Shown: positions 45,774 to 57,580, numbered from the stretch's first letter. The stretch is 64,000 nt of DNA from Dentipellis sp. KUC8613 (GCA_002286715.1 NSJX01000014.1:259086-323085); one strand, 5' to 3'. Translations and numbers: made by a program. The notes: generated by a model not told the origin, from the letters alone.

Positions 45774-48545
45774 TCATCGCATGATAAGGCTGCGTCTGAC
45801 AAACTCGGTATCCTCCACCCCCAACACGCCAGAGTCCTTCCTTACCAACGTAACACTTGAATCCCTCTTCACCAACGTCGATCTCGCGCTATTCGCGACC
45901 TTCTCCACCGCATCTAATGGCATCTCCTCCGTCTCCGCCACGACGCTCTCGCGCGAGAACACCACGGCCGTCGGCGGCGGCGTGCGGTGTCGCGGGGCGC
46001 GGCCTACGCTCTTGATCTTCGAGCGCCGTTGTTGGCTGCGCTGCCACGCCTCGTCGGCCTCGGACTTGACCTCGGGGTTCGCGATCCAGTCGATCTCGAG
46101 CGCGCCTGCGGTGTCGGGCGATGAGCCCATGGTGCCCGCGGTTCCGGGCGTTTTGAGTACAGACGCGACGCTCGTGCCGCGGCGGTAGCGCTCGACGTCC
46201 ATTGCGGTCCTGGCTGAGTCCCGCACGGACGACGACACCCATTGGCCGGAGCGCACACTGCTTTCCGACAGTGCGCGCACACGGCGCACAGCATCAGTTT
46301 CGTCGCTGCCATTGTCGCTGGCGTAGGCACCCTCCTCGGCATTGAGCTCCGCATCGCGCTCATCCGCAGCGAGCGTCTCCTCGTACGCGGGCGGCGGCTT
46401 GCGCTTGACCGAGCTCGAGCGGCTCATGCTGCTCTGCGCGCTGCGGCCGCTGGTGTCGCGCTCGAGCGGCGCGCCGCGCGGGTCGGGGCCCTCCTCCTGA
46501 TCCGCGACGACGCCGAGCACGGAGCCGCGGTACTTGCCCGTCACGCGCGGCGGGAGGCTCGTGAAGCTCGACGAGAGGTTGCGCACGTAGTCGAGCGAGT
46601 CGCTCGTGATGCTGCTCGCGGAGAGCACGCGGCCCCGCGCGCCGGTGTACGCGTAGCGCGGCTGGGGCGCGGAGAGGTCGGGCTCGGGGTCTCGCGCCTC
46701 CTGCTCCTGCGCGGGCATGGGGACGGGCATGAATACAGGCTGCGGCATGGACACGCGCTCGGCGCCGCCGTCGGTGTAGGCGCTGTACGCGGACTCGGGC
46801 CGTGTAGATTTGGCGTCGGCGTCGAAGCTACTGCGGCGGCGCACGTTTCCCGCGCCGCGCTCAGCGGCGGGCGAGCCGCGCGAGTAGCCCATGCCCATGA
46901 CGGTCTCGGGGTTGGGCAGGTTGTCGTCGGACAACCGCAACACCAGCGTCGGCGCGCGCCCATCGACCGTGTGCACCGTCACGCGGTCTGTGCTCGTGCT
47001 ACGCCGGTGGTTCAGGTCGAGCTTGCGGGGCCGTGGGCGCGCCTCCGCGGGGATTGGGGGTACGGCGAGTGCGAGAGGTGGGAGCGGCGGCGCGGGGGCG
47101 TCGGACATGGGAGATGTGAAGGTGGAGTTGCTCGGGTAAGTGCCTGTTGCATTCGTGGTTTGCGTCTGCGCGGAGAGGCGGTTGTGCTGCCCGAAGGTCG
47201 CAATGGGTTGCAGCGTCGGGCGCCCGTTCGCGCCGTCGCGCTCCAGCATCGAACTGCTGACGAGCTGCGGGTCGGAGATGGTGATTTGCCGCGTGGCGGG
47301 GATATTGGGCGTCCTGTCGCGCTTGGGCTGCATGATCTCGAAGTCCTCGTGTGAGTCCGGGCTGCAATGAAGGAGTCGTGTCAGCTATACTGCATGCCGC
47401 GGAAAGAGGAAGGGAGCAGGCGTACCCTCGGACGACGCCGATTATGATGCATGCGCGCGAGATCATGCGTAGGAAACGGCGCGTGAAGAAGATGCCAAAG
47501 CTGCCCGTCGCGAACCCGATAATGCTCTCGATGGCCCCGAATTTGATGCCCAATGCCATCCAGCCCGTGCCGCGGAAGAGGTGCGCCTCATTATCCTCGT
47601 TCGCCTGCGCCTCGATGCTGCGCTGGTTCACGATGGCTGCCGCGAGACGCACGATGACAATGAAGAACGTCGCGACTTGGTACACTGTGAGCAGCACAAG
47701 GCCGAGGCTGTTGAGGAAATCGCGGATGCTTTGCATGCTTGCGTCCCCGTTTCCAATTGCGGGCACTGGCGGCGCGAAAGCGGAGAACTGAACAAGGCCT
47801 GTTTTAGATGTTAATTACATCAGGCGCATGATGAGAAAAGCGGTGGTCATACGGTAGGTATTGCCAATGAAGGAGGCGAACTCATTGGTCAGGAGCAGGA
47901 TGGGAATGAGGACCAGCGAGAACGCCTTCCCCAGCAGCTGAAAGCGCCGGGGAAAGAGCGGGAAGAATTCCGTGGTCTTGTAAAGGTAGAGGAAAGTGGT
48001 GTAGAGAAAGAGGGGAATAAAGGACAATGCGGCTGTCCATGCGGGCGCAGAGTCAGAAGTGTTTTCAGGTACTGATTGATATAACGGCGTACCAATGAGA
48101 ATATCCAGCGTTTTATACGTGTCTATGGAGTCACGGATGCCTGGGACAATGTGGCAGATAAGGTCCAAGAGGGCAAGAAGAAAATAGATGGGGCCCTCGG
48201 CGGCGAGGATGAAGCGTTTCCTGGGAAGAGGTATGGTTAGTCTCCCATGCGCACTACTACCTTTCCCCGATATGCAACCTCCTCCCCTGTGACTCTTCAC
48301 GCTCTGATACCGAGCGGGATCCCACTCCATCGTCCCAGCAGAACCTCCCATGCGTTGTACCTGCACTTGACCCCTCAAACTAAAGGAATCGTGTGTACTC
48401 ACTTTCCTGCGCCCCAGCCAGCTATGACCAAACCCAATGAGAAGATGATTTCCAGAGCCGGGGGGATGATGAGAACGATGGTTTCGATCCTAGCGAGGTC
48501 TAGACAACGAAGAATAGGAACTTGCGAGAGGCAAACGGAGCCCAT
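45774..48545 (-). CDS. Unrecognised polytopic membrane protein with long disordered tail
   Basis: Minus strand from ATG 48545 (MGSVCLSQVPILRCLDL) to TGA 45774-45776. Exons join as ARIETIVLIIPPALEIIFSL (helix 1), FILAAEGPIYFLLALLDLI (2), WTAALSFIPLFLYTTFLYLY (3), AFSLVLIPILLLTNEFASFI (4), then across a GTATGA...AAACAG intron to YRLVQFSAFAPPVPAIGNGD. Helix 5 (LVLLTVYQVATFFIVIVRLA) and helices 6-7 (MALGIKFGAIESIIGFATGS, RACIIIGVVRG) follow. After an intron near 47370-47420 an approximately 520-residue Ser/Arg/Glu-rich, apparently disordered tail runs to the end (EFVRRSLIMR), with many RxxS sites. Six or seven helices plus a long cytosolic tail resembles a receptor or a fungus-specific membrane scaffold, but I recognise no family. 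A long hydrophilic plus-strand ORF opposite the tail is a GC-rich shadow. Confidence 0.75.
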
Positions 48546-49295
48546 TTGCCAACTGAATTACGCGGAAACCGAAGTGCTGCCAAAAGTGCCGGACTGAAAG
48601 AGCATCTCAATTCTGGGTCCTGCCAGCGAAAGAACGAAGAAGAAAAGAGCGGACTGCAGGCTAGCTGCAAAAGTTAACCGGACCAGCGAAAGAGTAAGAG
48701 GAAAGAAAGGTGATGCTTCTCGCCGGCCGCCTCTCATTCTCATCAGAGCGTCGTGACTGGCGCGCACACTTGCTCAGCCCGCCTGGATACCGGTTGCTAA
48801 CACCAGAGATCTACCCGATTTCTGCCAAGTATGTGTCATGCGACAGCATTCTGAACGGCATGCATGCGGGTATATTACCCAAGGCGAACTACAAGGAGCT
48901 GTATGGGAGAGGTAGAGCTAGATGTCGAACAAAAGAGTTAAAGACTAGAGCAAGGTAATCAGAGAAGATTAGATGAAAGTTGAGTGAAATCGGAATCTCT
49001 GATCGAGCTTCGGCAAGGTCTTGCCGCCCGATGCGGTGGCGGTGCACCGGCCCCCATCTTGATTTAAATATTAGAATATCCCCGAAACACGGCGCATCTA
49101 CAACTCCTTACCAGTCCTCTATTGTATCTACCGCAAAGTCAACAAAGATGTCGTGATACACAGCAACACGAGTAGTTTGCGTCAATGTCCATGTCAATGT
49201 CATGTTACTGCCATGTTTGGCGTGGAAACCTGACAGTATCAGTGCGACAGCCTTCGGTTAACAACTATCAATAATGGCAGAGCAAGCTACCCGTT
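48546..49295. other. Intergenic
   Basis: Promoter of the membrane protein gene and 3' region of the monooxygenase gene. No supported ORF. ATTTAAATA at about 49060 is a palindromic AT-rich patch. Confidence 0.4.
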
Positions 49296-51223
49296 CTACA
49301 GCCGTGCCTCCAGTGTACGCCCGGCCTCATCCAGCAACATCTTCTCAGCAGCTAACCAATCCTTACCCAACGCAATATCCCATTGCCACTTCCACAAATT
49401 CGTCACCTCCTCTCCCCATCTCTTCGCCCATGCCTCGCCGCGCTTCCTCGCTTCTTCGCTATCTGCAGAGTATAGCGACGTGACGAGGTCTGGTTCTGGT
49501 TCCCAACCATTTGCAAACTCGTACAATTTCCCAACAACGCGTGTTTTCTCTACGAGGCTACTTGCAAACCTAAACCGAACTCGTTCGTAAACCTTCAGCG
49601 CCGTTCCGACATCCACTTTTCCGCTCTGAGAATACAGGGCGGTGCGTGGGTGTGCGAGGATACGTCCGAGGATGTAGGCGTCCTAAAGTGCGGAAAAATA
49701 ATATTAGCATAGTCCTGCGGAGGTAACGATTGACCGGAGCAAACCTCCATCGCTTGTCCTCCACCGGCGCCAAAATGGGTCTCCATCGCGTGCATCTGAA
49801 GGGGGAAGACAGCAAAGTCAATTTCCATGTTCAGCCTCTCGACGTACTTGCACCCTTACTGCATCGCCGAGTATAGCGACTGGGCCATCTACGCATCTCG
49901 GTACGTCATCCATGACATGAATCCCCCATGCCGTCGCTTTCTTCACGCACTGATAAATTGAGCATCAGCCTCTATCTTACCGAAGTGTTTCAGAAGTAAA
50001 AAGACCTTAGTCACTGCCTGCACTTCGTCCTCCCAGCCTTCATAACATGCCTTTACGTCTTCCACAGGCACATCGCGCACCCATTTTCCAGGATACGACG
50101 CCTTTGACTCATACGCCCCTGGAACGGTGTAAAATCCCACAAAATTGATATCTTCCCCTCTTGAGATAGGATATGTGACGAGGTGCTGAGCGTTATGGTT
50201 ATTATCTTTAGAATATCATAGGAACCAAATGTACTGACCCTGTCCTTTCCAGAATACTGCGCCGGCAATCAACATATAGCACGGGAGTGATAATTAGCGG
50301 TACTCACAACCATCGCCCGTTTCCCCGCCTGATGCCCCTTCGCCAAGCGCTCCAGATCCTCCTTTCGCACGAGGCTGCGATAGGCAACTACGCCCGTCCA
50401 GCGCGGCTGCACTGGCGGACTGTGCGACGAGAACATTGTCTGCCGCACGGCCGAGCGTACGCCGTCGGCGCCAACAAGGACGTCTGCATGGGCTGTCGCG
50501 CCGCCAGTGAAATGCAGAGTCACCCCGCCGCTTTCTGCAGACGTGTACGAGACCAGCCGCGAGCTCGTGTGGACAGTGCAGGTCGACGCGCTGGGAACGT
50601 TCAACCCTCGTTTGAGCGCCTCGAGCAGCGCAGAGCGGTGGAGAAGGAGCGGATCGGCTGGGGCGCAGCACGCGTGTCAATTTAATGGTGAGCAACCCAT
50701 AAGCACACAAACTCACTTGGCACCTGCAGCTCAAAGAAATTCTTCGACGCCTGCGGCTGGTCCGACTTGCGGAATGTAAATCCCAGACCTATCCCAGCGC
50801 CCTCAACGATCCCGAACCCGCAACAAACCAGGCAACGGACGTACCACTGCGCCGCTCCCTCCCGTCCCCCTCGTGCCCCGCGCCGATCTCGCCGCGCAGT
50901 CCCTCCATAACCCCAAGCTCCTCGAGCAGCGCGCGTGTGCGCGGCCACACGCTGATGCCCGCACCGACCGTCGCGAGCTCCGGGGCGGCCTCATATATAT
51001 CGATCGCGACGGGTGCGGCGCGGTCTGCTGCGCGGAGCAGGGTGACGGCGAGCGCGAGTCCGCCGGGGCCGCCACCGCTATGCGAGTACGATCAATAGTC
51101 AGCGCCGCCGTTCTGTCGCCATGACTGCCTTCAGCTATACGACGAGGAGGCTGGTGCTCACCAGATTGCAACGCGGAATTTGGGGGTGGGAACACGAATG
51201 TGCGTGGACTCCTGCGAAGCCAT
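49296..51223 (-). CDS. FAD-dependent monooxygenase, salicylate-hydroxylase-like
   Basis: Minus strand from ATG 51223 (MASQESTHIRVPTPKF) to the stop at 49296, about nine exons. Exon 1 joins at RVAIC to GGGPGGLALAVTLL, the FAD-binding GxGxxG loop, followed by APVAIDIYEAAPELATVGAG with the acidic residue ending the second strand. Next come ADPLLLHRSALLEALKRGL, the DG motif VLVGADGVRSAVRQ, and the GD motif VAILGDA, which is split by an intron (donor GTAAGG) from MHAMETHFGAGGGQAMED. The C-terminal helical region ends RTLEARL. Group A flavoprotein hydroxylases of this type use NADPH and O2 to hydroxylate aromatic acids. The substrate is unknown; metabolism of lignin- or plant-derived aromatics is plausible. 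A frame-disrupting extra segment was not seen once introns are removed. Confidence 0.9.
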
Positions 51224-51955
51224 GGTGGTTTAATCTAGGAGGACACCGTCAGATGCGTGCTGTATACAGTATATATATACACGGATGCGAGTCCGTACTG
51301 CGGGGTCAGTTGCTAGCTATTGCTACGCGCAGCCATCCACCAATTACCATGAATAGCTCAGTATCCGAGTACTCTCCTGGACATCGGATGTGAAAGTGCG
51401 CCGTAGACCCACCTCCCACCTCCCACCCCATTCATTCTCACGCGCCGCCGCCTGCCCGACTCCCATGGCCCCCTCCCGCGTTCGCTGCCGTACAGTAGCA
51501 TACCCGCCGTGTGAGGCATCATCATCCCTCAATATTCCACAGCGGATTTCCCCTGGTTTCTAGTGTGAGAGGTGGCCGAATGAGGGCGTACCTGTTCACC
51601 ATCTCGAACTCGTGCCCGCGGCTCGCGTTATTTTGGAGCCTGGATGGGTGCGACCCTGGCTTGGATGGCTTCCAGTATTCGAACCACTTCTGTCGAAACG
51701 GGCCCAGGTGGATGTGTACATGTTGTCCGGCAGCTTGATGTGCCGCACGAAAGCCAGAAGCAGAAGCACACCACAAATGGGGATGAGAACAGGACCAGAT
51801 AAAACCCAAAAGCCCAGAAAAAATGTCATTCTGCGACCTATTGCACAAATTAAAGAGGAGAGGAGAAAGATGCTATCCAAACAGAGATAATACAATAAAT
51901 ACACGACGGACCGTATCAATCACCGAGCGCGAAGCGCAGAGCCTGCATGCACATG
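51224..51955. other. Intergenic
   Basis: Promoter of the monooxygenase and 3' region of the Sds3-like gene. The short ORFs here overlap on both strands and show no domain. A TATATATA-like stretch at about 51270 lies about 45 nt upstream of the monooxygenase start and may be its TATA element. Confidence 0.4.
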
Positions 51956-54900
51956 TCACGACGCGTCGCCCACGGGCGGCACCGCAGCGTTCGCCATCGG
52001 TGGCACGCCCGGACCCTCCGCTGGTCCTCCCAGTCGGTGGAGGGGCGCGCCCATCGGTGAGCCCAACCTCTGGGGAGGAGCAGGCCCGAGCACCTCTCGT
52101 GGGGGAGGAGGCGACAGAGGGCGTCCCAGGCCATCCATGATGGCCATCTTGCCTGATGAAAGCGACGATGGCGGGGGCGGAGGCGACCGCTCAACGCGTT
52201 TCTTCGCATTGGGGCTCAGTGACGTGACGGATGCCTTCGAGAAGTGGCCGTCGAGACCCGCAGGATATGGCGGGGGCGGGAGCGGAATGTTCGCGCGCGG
52301 CGGGGAACGCACAAGGCCTGACATCGACGAGGGGCTCGGCGGGGGCGGAAGTCTGCTCATAGGGCGGGGAGGCGACATCGCACCGTCTGGTCGACCAGAG
52401 AGGTGGCCCTGGGGATTCGGACGCATTATTCCGTCATCAGGGCCCGGAGATCCGCGGCGCGAGGGGGTGGCAGAGGGCGGGTGGCGTCCACCTGGCTGGG
52501 CATTCTGCACGGCTTGGGTTGGGGTCATGACGAAGGGCGTCATGATGCGCTCGTGAGGGCCCACTGGCGGAGGCGCGCGCGCACGCTCGCGTTCCCGATC
52601 GCGTTCTCGGTCGCGTCCGTAGCTCGGAGATACCGGCCCGTCACGCTCGTCACGCCAATGTGGAGATGGTCCGGAGCTGGAGGGGTGGAATTTCGACGAG
52701 GACGACGAAGCAAGGTTGATGACTTCTGTCGACGGCGGTCCGGAGCGGGGACGCCCCATGTCGAATTCGCGTTCGCGATCTCGCGCAGACATACTTCGTG
52801 GGCTGTTCATATGCCCACTAGGACCTGGATGGAGAGGTGACATGGGCGGAGGTGCACTGGTCGGAGTCGGCGGGTTCGTGGAGGCGTGGTGATGGTGGTG
52901 AATGTGGTGGTAATGATGGTGGTGGTGCGGAGCAGAGACATGATGGGGTGGTGCGCCAGGACCGGCATGGAGATGAGGCGGTTGCGGTTGACGGTGAAGT
53001 TGCTGCTGTTGCTGTTGCTGCAAATATTGCATCTCGCGCTCGCGCTCGCGTTCCAGCATCTCTCGGCGCTCCCTATCTCGCTCACGCTCCTTCTCGAGCT
53101 CTGTCTGTACCACCGGCCCCATTTCCCGTTCTCTCCGCATCTCCCTCTCGCGCTCGAGCATCATCTCTTCCTCCCCAGTTCTCCTGCTATCCCTCGGCCA
53201 CTCGGCCATCTTGCTTCCCCAGCCATTCGTCTTTGGGGGTCCAGCACCCATGACATGTACCGGCGATATAGAGCGGCTCATCATCGACGGTTGTCCCTGC
53301 GGCGGACCTTGCTGCATATACCCTGGGCCAACACCGACATGACCCCCAGGCGGCATGTGCATAGGACCCATGCCTGGCGCGGCGAGCATCTCATGCTCCA
53401 TGCCCATACCATGGCCCATTTCGTGATGTAAGCCAGACGGGCCTGGAGGCTGCCGACGCGCGAAGGCAGGATTTGGAGTACCGCCGTGGCGAGGACCAAG
53501 TGGGCCCGCACCGAAAGGCGACGCGTCCATGATCATGCCGTACTGATCGTATGTCGGTCCCATGGGAGTAGGATTGTGTCCCATGTTCATGGGGGCGCGG
53601 TGAATGTCAAATGGCCCGCCACGGCGATGAGTGTAGAGAAGCTCGAGGTCGGAGGAGACTTCAGAGGGGGTGAGGGAGGAGAGTGTAGGATATACGAGAG
53701 GAGCTCCGGATGTAGTTGCCGCGCGTTTTTGGCGAGCCGTAGCAGAGGTGTAGGGGTTGTTGTTGATGATGTTATACAGGGAGGGCGGCACGGGGATCTC
53801 GTGGGGTGGATTAGGTATGCGACGCACTGAGAACATGAAATGGGTCAGAACGCGCAAATATGCGGGACAAAACTCCCAATGCATACCAGGTTGCGGCCGC
53901 TCTGAAGCTCTCCGATCCCGCTCCAGCTTCCTTCTCTTTCTATTCGTCTCTGCAATCATATCCGTCTGGAGTTCGTCTCGCGCATTCTGCGGCGTTGGAA
54001 ATGTGCATATAAGTTTCAAGTCCGTCTTGCAAAGGAATGGACACGAAACTTACCCTCCACCAGTTCCAGACCCCCTCTTCGAATACACGACGCCTCTTCG
54101 ACGTGTTGACCATCTCGTATGAACGTCTCTTCTCAGCGAGCTGTAGCCTCTTGTCGCGTCTCTTTGACAACTCGGTATGCAAGTGCAGCAATTCGGGATG
54201 AGTGCCTATCGCGAACACGAGACGGCGCGTAGATATCCAGTCAGCTCGCGCACAACCACCACAAGGTCACTAAGACGTCACTCACTCTCAGCAACAAGAT
54301 TCTCCTCCCAAGCAAGCGCGTCCATCTTCTCGACATACACGCGCTCGCGAAGCATAGCGAACTTGAACTCGATGGTCGCGAGAACGTCGAGTGCCTCTGC
54401 ACGGTGTGCAGGCTGCAGATCCGCGTCGGCCTCGATATCGCGTTCGTCGACTTCCATATCTTCTTGGTCACCTTCTCCCTCGCCATTCAGGTCGCCTTCA
54501 GCTTCGACCTCATTCTCGTTCTCGTTCTCGACGTCGTTGTCAGCTCCGATTTCAACTTCGCCTTCGCCTTCATCTTCCACAACTGCAGCCGCGCCGGCCA
54601 CAGAGCTGGAAATGGCGGCCTTGTGTTTCTTCTCGGCTTCGTCGTGTAACGTCTTGGTTTGAGCCTTGGTTTCGCGGACAGGTGATGCAGAGCGAGAACT
54701 AGAGGAGGAACCAGGGGAAGGAGCTTCTATAACTTCGGACCCGGCCATGATCGACGATGCCGCGGCTGCAGCTACCACAGGCGCGACGGCAGCAGGAGAT
54801 GGTGCAGTTTCATCCAATTCCATGGGTGTGACATCTCCATTGACCGGAGTGAGGGTGGCAGATGGTGGCACATCGCGGTCTGGCGCTGGAAGGTCGGCGG

Positions 54901-55783
54901 GCGCGTCGTCTTCTTCGTCGTCTTGATTGTCGGCGCCCTCTTCGGAAGCTGTCTCGTCGCCATCCTCGTTTTCGGACTCGACGTCATCCTCGGGCGCTAC
55001 ACGCTTCGGAGAAGCGGTGTCAACTTCCTCTTCGCCTTCATCCTCGTCTTCATCCTCGTCTTGTGCCTCGGCGGATCTGTCGTTGGTGGCCGCGGGAGCA
55101 GGGGGTACGATGGGAAGGTCGTCGGTATCGACACCGTCCTCAGACTCGCCGTCTTCATCCTCTTCCGGATCGCCTGCACTGCCGTTGCTGACAGACTCTT
55201 CCTCGTCCACGACGCGCCGCCTCGGACCGGGATTGGGAGGCGTCGCAACATCGCCCTCCTCCTCCTCGTCATCTGCCACGGCTCGCGCAACGACAGACTT
55301 ATGATGAGTGTTGTGCGAGCGATGGCCGGATGGGCGGGGTTCCTCGTCCTCGTCCTCCTCTTCCTCCATTGGTTTGGGTGGCCCAGGCTGCTCTTCTTCT
55401 TCCTCTTCCTCTTCTTCGGCCTCAGGTTCGGCAGCCTTGCCCTTTGACGACTCGCGCTTGGCCTTGTATGCCCAGTCCCACATCTGCTCGGGGACAAGGC
55501 TCCGTCGTTTTTTGGGCGCGCCGCGCGAGCGGGGGGGCCCGTGTGCCCCGATGGTCTCATCACCATCCGCGTCCGGTGTTGTGTTGACTTCACCTTCTTC
55601 AATATCGTCGTCGTCTTCGCCTCTCTGTGTCTGCGTGTCTTGCTCCTCTTCGGTGAGTTCTGAGAGCTCCGAATCTCCGTCGAGACCCGCCGCCTGGGAC
55701 TTCTTCGCCTCCTTGGAAGCGGGCTCGGGAGGTGGTGTGGGTGATGGAGAGCTGAGTGGGTCTGATGAAGCCATGGAGGCCAT
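51956..55783 (-). CDS. Sds3-like subunit of a Sin3/Rpd3 histone deacetylase complex
   Basis: Minus strand from ATG 55783 (MASMASSDPLSSPSPTPP) to TGA 51956-51958, about 1,200 residues. The first 450 residues are acidic low complexity with long Glu/Asp runs. Near 54.3 kb the Sds3/BRMS1 coiled coil begins: ALDVLATIEFKFAMLRERVY and DALAWEENLVAE. It joins an exon with THPELLHLHTELSKRRDKRL, QLAEKRRSYEMVNTSKRR and EEGVWNWW. The next exon starts NARDELQTDMIAETNRKRR. An intron at 53827-53886 of exactly 60 nt joins ERPQP to VRRIPNPPHEIPV. The C-terminal 600 residues are disordered: Met/Gly/Pro-rich, then ER/RE repeats, a Gln run, a His-rich tract and Pro-rich text with Ser-Pro sites. Sds3-family proteins hold the Sin3 deacetylase complex together and are needed for silencing and repression. 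The long tail is far beyond yeast Sds3. Confidence 0.88.
53827..53886 (-). other. In-frame 60-nt intron of the Sds3-like gene
   Basis: Donor GTATGC, branch TTCTGACC, acceptor TTCTCAG. Its length is a multiple of three and it contains no stop in frame, so a retained copy would add 20 residues without breaking the protein. Confidence 0.7.
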
Positions 55784-56023
55784 TGGGAGGGAGGGCGTCG
55801 TCGTGAGCGACGGCGAGCGGGGGGGCGGGGGAACTATGAGGGGACACGAAAGGCGCTCTTAGGCCAATAGACGCCCGCGTTTGTGCCAATTGTCCCGCCA
55901 CTCGACATTGGGACCCCGAAGACCTGACACGTGCCCCCGATGACGACTGCACGTGCTGCTGCTGACACGCCGCGCTTACTATATAGGCCCCCCCGCATAA
56001 TAATCTCGCAATTGCGCCGAGCG
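55784..56023. promoter_or_regulatory. Bidirectional promoter, Sds3-like and MsrA
   Basis: Only 240 nt separate the divergent start codons. TATATAG at 55980-55986 faces MsrA, 38 nt before its first in-frame ATG. No TATA element is seen for the Sds3-like side. A C/G-rich block (GGGGGGGCGGGGG-like) lies at 55820-55832. Confidence 0.7.
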
Positions 56024-56768
56024 ATGGCTTCAGTCTTTTCTCGTCTCCTTGCCCTCGTTCCTTCTCTCTCTTCTTCATACATCCCTCAGAACTCGTCCAG
56101 AGGTATCTCGAATCTCACCGCCATGTCCGATACTCAAGTCGCTACGTTCGCCGCCGGCTGCTTCTGGGGAGTCGAGTACATCTTCCTCAAGCAGTGGCCG
56201 ATCAAGGAGGACAAGGGTATTCTCAAGACCAGCGTCGGCTTCACGGGTGGAAAGTCAGACGCGACCGACCCGTCGTACAAGCAGGTCTGCACTGGCGCGA
56301 CAGACCATGCGGAGGCATTGAGAATCGAGTTTGACCCTAAGAAGGTCACTTACGATGAGCTCGTCGGTGCGTACACTTTACCTAGTCCCTTCACTCTGGC
56401 TGATTGCGTCCAACCTTCGACAGAGTACTTCTACCGCACCCACGACCCGACGACGATCAACTCGCAGGGCAAAGATACCGGAACCCGTGTGTATCTCTTC
56501 CTACACTGCCATCATGTCATTACTCATGCGCTGAATGGTACTTACAGAGTACCGCTCGGCCATCTTTTTCAACACGCCCGAGCAGGAGGTCATCGCAAAG
56601 CGGGTCACGGAGGAAGTGCAGAAGAAGCATTTTGACCCCAAGGGCGAGAAGATCGTCACGACCATCGAGGCTGCAGGACCGTGGTGGAATGCTGAGGATT
56701 ACCACCAAGAGTACCTGTTCAAGAACCCGACTGGGTACCACTGCCCGACCCACAGGCTGCACTGGTGA
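56024..56768 (+). CDS. msrA: Peptide methionine sulfoxide reductase A
   Basis: Three exons with junctions at about 56366 and 56491, ending at TGA 56766-56768 (CPTHRLHW). The catalytic motif FAAGCFWGVEYIFLKQ holds the nucleophilic cysteine. GFTGGKSDATDPSYKQVCTG, HAEALRIEFDPKKVTYDELV, YFYRTHDPTTINSQGKDTGT, QYRSAIFF and NAEDYHQEYLFKNP complete the family pattern. MsrA reduces the S-form of methionine sulfoxide with thioredoxin, repairing oxidised proteins. ATG 56024 gives an extra 33 residues (MASVFSRLLALVPSLSSSYI...) that look like a mitochondrial presequence. ATG 56123 (MSDTQVATFAAGCFWG) gives the compact cytosolic form. An ATG at 55931 lies before the TATA box and is unlikely to be used. Confidence 0.95.
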
Positions 56769-57564
56769 ACTGTTTGGAAGACGGTGGAGGCTAGCAGAGA
56801 ATTTAGTGGGGTCGAGGAATGTAGTGAAAGAAGCCGTTCAAGAAAACATGTATTGACTCGATATACGATATTGGATACAACAGCGAAGGCGAACAAGCAG
56901 CAGGGAGGGTGAAGAACGGAAAGAAAGTATGGTCGAAAGGAAGGGGAATGAGGGAAACTTCCACGCAAAAAGACGCCGTCAGAGGAAATCCTAGCCCGTC
57001 CCTATTGGTAACAAGGTAAGGTGTGCCGAACGGGCGATATCAGCGCTAGACCCAGCCTCTTGCGAAGCGGGTCCCGCTCATCGCACTGCACTACAGCCGT
57101 CATCATGGGCGATTTTGATCGTGGAAGGATGAAGAGCATTTTTCTGCGCGAGCGAGCCTATATAGGGAGAGAATTAAGTAATCCGGCATTTGCCGAGGTG
57201 TACATACCGATGACGGTCCTCCCGGAAAGTTGTCTTCGTCGACGAAACTGACAATCTTTACTTGGAGAACCTACGACTCAATGTGAAACTCAGGAAACAA
57301 TCAAGTACATCTATATTTCTGGTATGTAATTGTCGGTGTAGGAAACCCGGTCAACGCCGCCTCAAGGAGTCAACACGTACAACTCGTTGAAACTTGAGCA
57401 TGGCTTTGTCTTCTCAATATCTGTATAAAGAGCGCTGGTTTTTTTTTTCAGCATAGCGCTAGCGTATCACCCGTGAGTGAGATGGAGATGGTAGCGTCAG
57501 CAGACAAATCGAACGCCCATGGGGCGTGAGGCTTTTCGGGTGCGTCCAAGAGCTCTGGAGGATC

Positions 57565-57580
57565 TGCCGCGATGACGCGC
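57565..57580 (+). promoter_or_regulatory. Shared promoter motif, reductase copy 1
   Basis: TGCCGCGATGACGCGC, 138 nt before the start codon. The core ATGACGCG resembles a bZIP (ATF/CREB-like) site. Near-identical copies stand before copies 2 and 3. Confidence 0.6.

Noticed and set aside
46242..47354. 370-codon plus-strand ORF opposite the tail of the polytopic membrane protein gene
   Set aside because: It is Arg/Ala/Gly/His-rich with no domain, as expected from the reverse frame of a GC-rich Ser/Arg-coding exon. The minus-strand gene explains the region.
54923..55447. Hydrophobic plus-strand ORF of 174 codons that looks like a membrane protein
   Set aside because: It is the complement of GAR-repeat coding for Glu/Asp runs in the Sds3-like gene; such repeats read as Leu/Phe/Val on the other strand. 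No start context or homology.
55931..56023. Earlier in-frame ATG for MsrA at 55931
   Set aside because: It lies upstream of the TATATAG element at 55980, so it should not be in the main transcript.
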